This document shows positions 42,897-45,517 of a stretch of DNA of 45,517 bases, piece by piece. The translations under genes and the position numbers were made by a program. The DNA comes from an uncultured Spirochaetaceae bacterium (GTDB taxonomy: Bacteria > Spirochaetota > Spirochaetia > Sphaerochaetales > Sphaerochaetaceae): assembly GCA_944389295.1 (NCBI GenBank), contig CALXLV010000014.1:1-45517 (forward strand), written 5' to 3'. How positions within the stretch are numbered: position 1 is the first letter of the stretch; every line of letters begins with the position of its first letter. The notes beneath the pieces are model-generated. The model was not told the origin of the DNA and searched no databases. It saw only the letters and a program-made list of their open reading frames with translations.

Positions 42897-43190
42897 CACT
42901 TTTATAAGCGACGGCACTTTCTGAGAATGAGAAGCGCTGCGAGCATTGTGCAGGGGAAAACTATCGCTGCAAGTATTCCCGAAGAGAGCTCTCCTCCTGC
43001 GGCTGCAATGGAATACGGAAATGGCAGAGTGTATCAGCTTTTTATCGGATGCTTATTGAAAAGCCGGAACGGATCGATGGTTAATGGATTGCAGGTGAAG
43101 TGACAGAATATCTTCTCTGTCATCAAAGCTCGGTGCGGCTTCTATCAGGCAGTGTGCCCTGAGGCAGCAAAATTCCCACCTGCAGATAAT
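42897..43190 (-). other. Intergenic region with a possible membrane-protein remnant
   Basis: No complete gene is seen. A minus-strand frame at about 42902-43040 encodes a hydrophobic segment (SSGILAAIVFPCTMLAALLI) and a basic end RKCRRL before a stop, like the C-terminal helix of a lost membrane protein. It has no start or upstream domain. Confidence 0.25.
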
Positions 43191-43964
43191 TCATACAGGG
43201 CTTTCACCATTAAGGCGGAAACTGAGACTGTAAGGAACACCTCTGGGGCCGCGGACGGAATATATCCCGTATTCATCGCGGAGAACTTCACGGGAAAATT
43301 CTCCCTGAGGATATCTCTGCAGAAGGCGTATCCTCATCATGCGCTTTATCTCAAGATTCCTGTCGCGGTAATCCGCAGCTATCCCCGTTTTCTCCACGAT
43401 GCACTTGAAGAGAAGAGAGCCGACAGGCTTAGCCGCATAGATGAATACCGTATCGCCAGTGCGCACTCCCCTTCCCTCCTTCCACTCTATCGTATCGGTG
43501 TGATCAAAGGCATGGACGATATCGAAATATGAGGGATTAGCTGGAATAAGCCATTCACGCGGAGCACGTGGAAGATCGGATGCACGATGCTTTGAGGAAA
43601 CTGAGTGATAACTCATATCGACGAGGCAGACAAGCTCATCAAACTCCACTCTTCCGTCAAGAAGCACAGAGAGCCAGTTTCCCCTGCTTATATGATAGCC
43701 GGGCATGAAGCCTTCACGGTGCAGCAGCATGTCCCAGGTGAGGATGTCAGGAGCTTTCACATTCATTATGTTCACAGCATCCTCTCCCTCAAGTCCAAGA
43801 CGGGAACGCGGAACATCCATGATGAGCAGAAACCATTTTGCGTTCATGCTGCTGCGGAGGACAGCATATCCGGGAAATTTCATCCATGGATACTCCGCCG
43901 CCGTTCCATATCTGTTCTCTGCGTATGCGATGATCTTCTCCCTGAGAGTATTTCCTTTATCCAT
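43191..43964 (-). CDS. MmcQ/YjbR domain fused to an EVE-like domain
   Basis: A 257-residue two-domain protein. Residues 1-125 match the MmcQ/YjbR fold: YPWMKFPGYAVLR, NAKWFLLIMDV, GYHISRGNWLSVLLDG and a final MSYHSV. Residues 137-250 look like an EVE/PUA-type domain: REWLIPANPSYFDIVHAF, EWKEGRGVRTGDTVFIYAA and SLLFKCIVEKTG. YjbR proteins resemble DNA-binding CyaY-like folds and EVE domains bind modified bases, so nucleic-acid recognition is plausible but not shown. AAGGAG precedes the ATG by five bases. It overlaps the DUF5131 gene by eight bases, so the two are coupled. Confidence 0.88.
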   Translation of the reverse strand: MDKGNTLREKIIAYAENRYGTAAEYPWMKFPGYAVLRSSMNAKWFLLIMDVPRSRLGLEGEDAVNIMNVKAPDILTWDMLLHREGFMPGYHISRGNWLSVLLDGRVEFDELVCLVDMSYHSVSSKHRASDLPRAPREWLIPANPSYFDIVHAFDHTDTIEWKEGRGVRTGDTVFIYAAKPVGSLLFKCIVEKTGIAADYRDRNLEIKRMMRIRLLQRYPQGEFSREVLRDEYGIYSVRGPRGVPYSLSFRLNGESPV

Positions 43965-44685
43965 TGCTTCTCCTTGTATCTATCCCCGCCTTTTTCGCCT
44001 GAGACATCTGTATAGCCCTGGGAATATGATAGAGCTTTCCGTCCTTACGGAAGAGTGCGCCTGTCTGCTTGAAATGGAAGGGTACGTTATATTCAAGGCA
44101 CTGTCTCCTCGTGTCCAGTATCCAGCTGTAATCACAGAGTCTTGCATCCGGGCCTGACTCACCGCCGCATGTCACCGCCTCGATTTTCCCGGTACTGAGG
44201 TATTTTGATATATCCACAGCCTCAAGCATAGGTTCATGGATGATCTCCATGTGTTTTATAGGGAGGCTGAGCATCACAGGCAGTCTCCTGTCCGCAGTGC
44301 TCTGGTTCTCGCATGTGGAACAGATTGTGACATTCTCATATCCATCGCCCCAGTCTGACGGAATGGAGACGTGAAAGCGTTCTATGCGCTTGGTTATTAT
44401 GAAGAAACTGAGATCGCTTCTTTCCTTAATAAAAGCCCACGCCTCCTTTCTCCATTCATCTGCTTCCTCAATGAAGAAGTCCGAAGTCATGCAGGCATAG
44501 ACATATCCCGATTCCTGCATTCTGTAAGAACCGTCACGCCGTCTCGATATGGGAAGTGAGAACGACGAGGTTTTCTCCACTGCGGAACTGTCCTTGCCGA
44601 ACTCGGCATCCCGTCTGTACATATAGCAGTTAAGGCATCCGCTGCTTATCTTATTGCAGCCATGCTAGGGATTCCATATAGCCAT
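43957..44685 (-). pseudogene. DUF5131 (phage Gp37/Gp68-like) gene with an amber codon at position 7
   Basis: From ATG 44685 the frame reads MAIWNP, then TAG (44665-44667), then HGCNKISSGCLNCYMYRRDA and on to the stop at 43957. Family members begin with WNPWHGC, so the TAG stands where Trp (TGG) is expected, one base away. The rest looks intact: GKDSS, FFIITKRIERF, GGESGPDAR, WILDTRRQC and FHFKQTGA. The Cys-rich N-terminus (GC-x7-GCxxC) would be lost if translation restarted at ATG 44622, which has no SD. Members of this family occur in phages and accessory islands and have no settled function. It is co-oriented and overlapping with the YjbR-EVE gene. Confidence 0.82.
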
Positions 44686-44861
44686 ACACCGTGAAAATAT
44701 TACCACAGGAGATGAAACGCATACAGTTTGAGGCAGTCTTGATACCATTGAAGAAGTCATTTATCTCCTCATTCTCTCAAGGCATATTCATCTGAGATAT
44801 GTGATAATGAGAACGGCATGAATATTACTGTTTTTATGCACAACCTGCAGTGAGTGGTATA

Positions 44862-44936
44862 TCATCAGGAAAAAGCAAGCCGGCGATGCATGCTGCGGAC
44901 AGAAATCTGCAGGAACCAGTCCTGATGACTTGCTTT
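44862..44936 (+). repeat. Permuted inverted repeat upstream of the cupin gene
   Basis: TCATCAGGA (44862-44870) is complementary to TCCTGATGA (44920-44928), and AAAGCAAG (44872-44879) to CTTGCTTT (44929-44936). The order is A-B-A'-B' with no spacer between A' and B', so the two helices would compete rather than stack fully. It ends 40 bases before the cupin ATG. Confidence 0.5.
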
Positions 44937-44976
44937 GCTGGCTGCCAGAAAAATTTACGTCAAAGGAGATAAAGAA

Positions 44977-45324
44977 ATGATCAAGAAAAGCAGTGAGATG
45001 AAAGATAATCTCATCGAGAAGATGAGGGGCGGCAATGGAACTGTAATGAGAAAGGATATCCTCGGAGAGAATGATATGGCGAAGCACTCCCGCCTATTCT
45101 CCCTTTTCACGCTTAAGACAGGCTGCTCCATCGGTGAGCATGAGCATATAAACGAGACAGAGTACTACTATATTCTCTCGGGGAAAGGCATGGTCAAGGA
45201 GAAGGACGGAGTGAAGGAAGTGACGCCGGGAGATGTCGTGATCACAGGAAACGGAGAATCGCATTCAATCGCAAACGAGAGTCCGGAAGATCTTGTTTTT
45301 GTCGCTGTGATAATCCTTGACTGA
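44977..45324 (+). CDS. Cupin-domain protein
   Basis: A 115-residue single-domain cupin. Motif 1 is seen in GCSIGEHEHINETEYYYILSG (three candidate metal ligands His, His and Glu) and motif 2 around TPGDVVITGNGESHSI. Such small cupins can be sugar isomerases, oxygenases or ligand sensors; nothing nearby indicates which. AAAGGAG stands eight bases before ATG 44977. The longer frame beginning upstream has no ribosome site. The upstream 290 bp hold no gene but do hold the permuted inverted repeat. Confidence 0.9.
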   Translation: MIKKSSEMKDNLIEKMRGGNGTVMRKDILGENDMAKHSRLFSLFTLKTGCSIGEHEHINETEYYYILSGKGMVKEKDGVKEVTPGDVVITGNGESHSIANESPEDLVFVAVIILD

Positions 45325-45385
45325 ACGACGCAGCGGAAAGGAAAGCACAGTTCTCAGACTGAAATTTAATTAACTCAGAAAAAGA

Positions 45386-45517
45386 TGCCGGAGACTGTAA
45401 ATAAGTTTGTGGACATTTGAAAAAGCTCCTAAGCTGGAAGGAAGAAGGCATAGGAGTTTTTGTTATGGCAAAGAAGCCAGTGAAGAAGCTGAGTCCAGAA
45501 AGGAAGGCTCTCATTTC
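45386..45517 (+). mobile_element. Left end of an IS256-like element
   Basis: GGAGACTGTAAATAAGTTTG and the following TGGACA resemble the GAGACTGTAAA tips common in IS256/mutator-type elements. The transposase begins 75 bases further on, and the element continues beyond the window. Confidence 0.5.
45465..45517 (+). CDS. Transposase N-terminus, probably IS256/mutator type (cut by window edge)
   Basis: MAKKPVKKLSPERKALI is all that is visible. AGGAG lies eight bases before the ATG. The basic KKLSPExKALI start and the upstream terminal sequence suggest a mutator-type transposase. With 17 codons, another transposase family cannot be excluded. Confidence 0.5.
   Translation, partial: MAKKPVKKLSPERKALI

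Noticed and set aside
42253..42924. 223-codon plus-strand frame
   Set aside because: Antisense to the MBL hydrolase with no recognisable features.
24675..44667. Stop-codon recoding to explain TAA in the esterase and TAG in DUF5131
   Set aside because: TAA, TAG and TGA all end other clear genes here, and the two internal stops differ; independent point mutations are simpler.
1..45517. tRNA, rRNA and known riboswitch genes
   Set aside because: None was recognised in the gene-free stretches; a covariance-model search would be needed to exclude small RNAs.

Overview
The window looks like a gut-type spirochaete chromosome, most likely a Sphaerochaeta-like lineage. This is inferred from a large lipoprotein with repeated WYxNG Ig-like modules, the BMP-type nucleoside/sugar ABC transporter set, a 454-residue acetate kinase with a C-terminal tail, a butyrate kinase, paired MATE pumps and a Spirochaete-like outer membrane protein. 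No rRNA or tRNA gene was seen, so the taxonomy is only moderately supported. Both edges fall inside insertion sequences (an IS3-like orfA start on the left, an IS256-like transposase start on the right), which suggests the piece was cut at repeats.

Layout. 1-4.1 kb: IS ends, a complete IS200-type element, then a 1030-residue lipoprotein. 4.1-9.1 kb: small EamA transporter, glgA with a DUF6506 gene, and a leftward cysS - ECF sigma - anti-sigma operon. 9.1-17.8 kb: a MurB-like protein with unusual active-site positions, a frameshifted outer membrane protein, ackA, a YiaK-type dehydrogenase, a short RecQ helicase, galK and a MATE pump. 17.8-24.1 kb: leftward ABC importer (ATPase, two permeases, then a separately promoted BMP-family binding protein) and butyrate kinase. 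24.1-28.4 kb: an esterase broken by a nonsense codon, a CGGC protein, a truncated AraC regulator joined head-to-head to a truncated heparinase II/III protein, and an intact GH88 unsaturated uronyl hydrolase. 28.5-34.2 kb: an AT-rich AAA/DUF4143 gene, a two-gene amino-acid ABC importer of unusual architecture, and a sodium:neurotransmitter-type symporter. 34.2-38.2 kb: a MarR-controlled heterodimeric ABC exporter. 38.2-38.7 kb: a five-repeat CRISPR array with no cas genes in the window. 38.7-45.5 kb: two MATE pumps, an ABM-domain protein, an MBL-fold hydrolase, a YjbR-EVE protein coupled to a DUF5131 gene with an amber codon at position 7, a cupin and the right-hand IS.

How it fits together. 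The metabolic genes point to fermentation with substrate-level phosphorylation (acetate and butyrate kinases), glycogen storage, galactose use and, at least formerly, host or plant polyuronide degradation (heparinase-like plus GH88, with the YiaK-type reductase possibly linked). Transport and export genes are numerous. At least four loci are visibly broken (frameshift, two nonsense codons, one deletion scar), so the region is decaying or the assembly carries point errors. Many genes have a good -10 box only 6-7 nt before the start codon and no Shine-Dalgarno, which suggests frequent leaderless mRNAs. I did not find a clear multi-gene novel system. The strongest unusual items are the CRISPR array whose repeat stems change in a compensatory way, the circularly permuted binding-protein/permease fusion, the MurB-like protein with exchanged catalytic residues, and the YjbR-EVE/DUF5131 pair.
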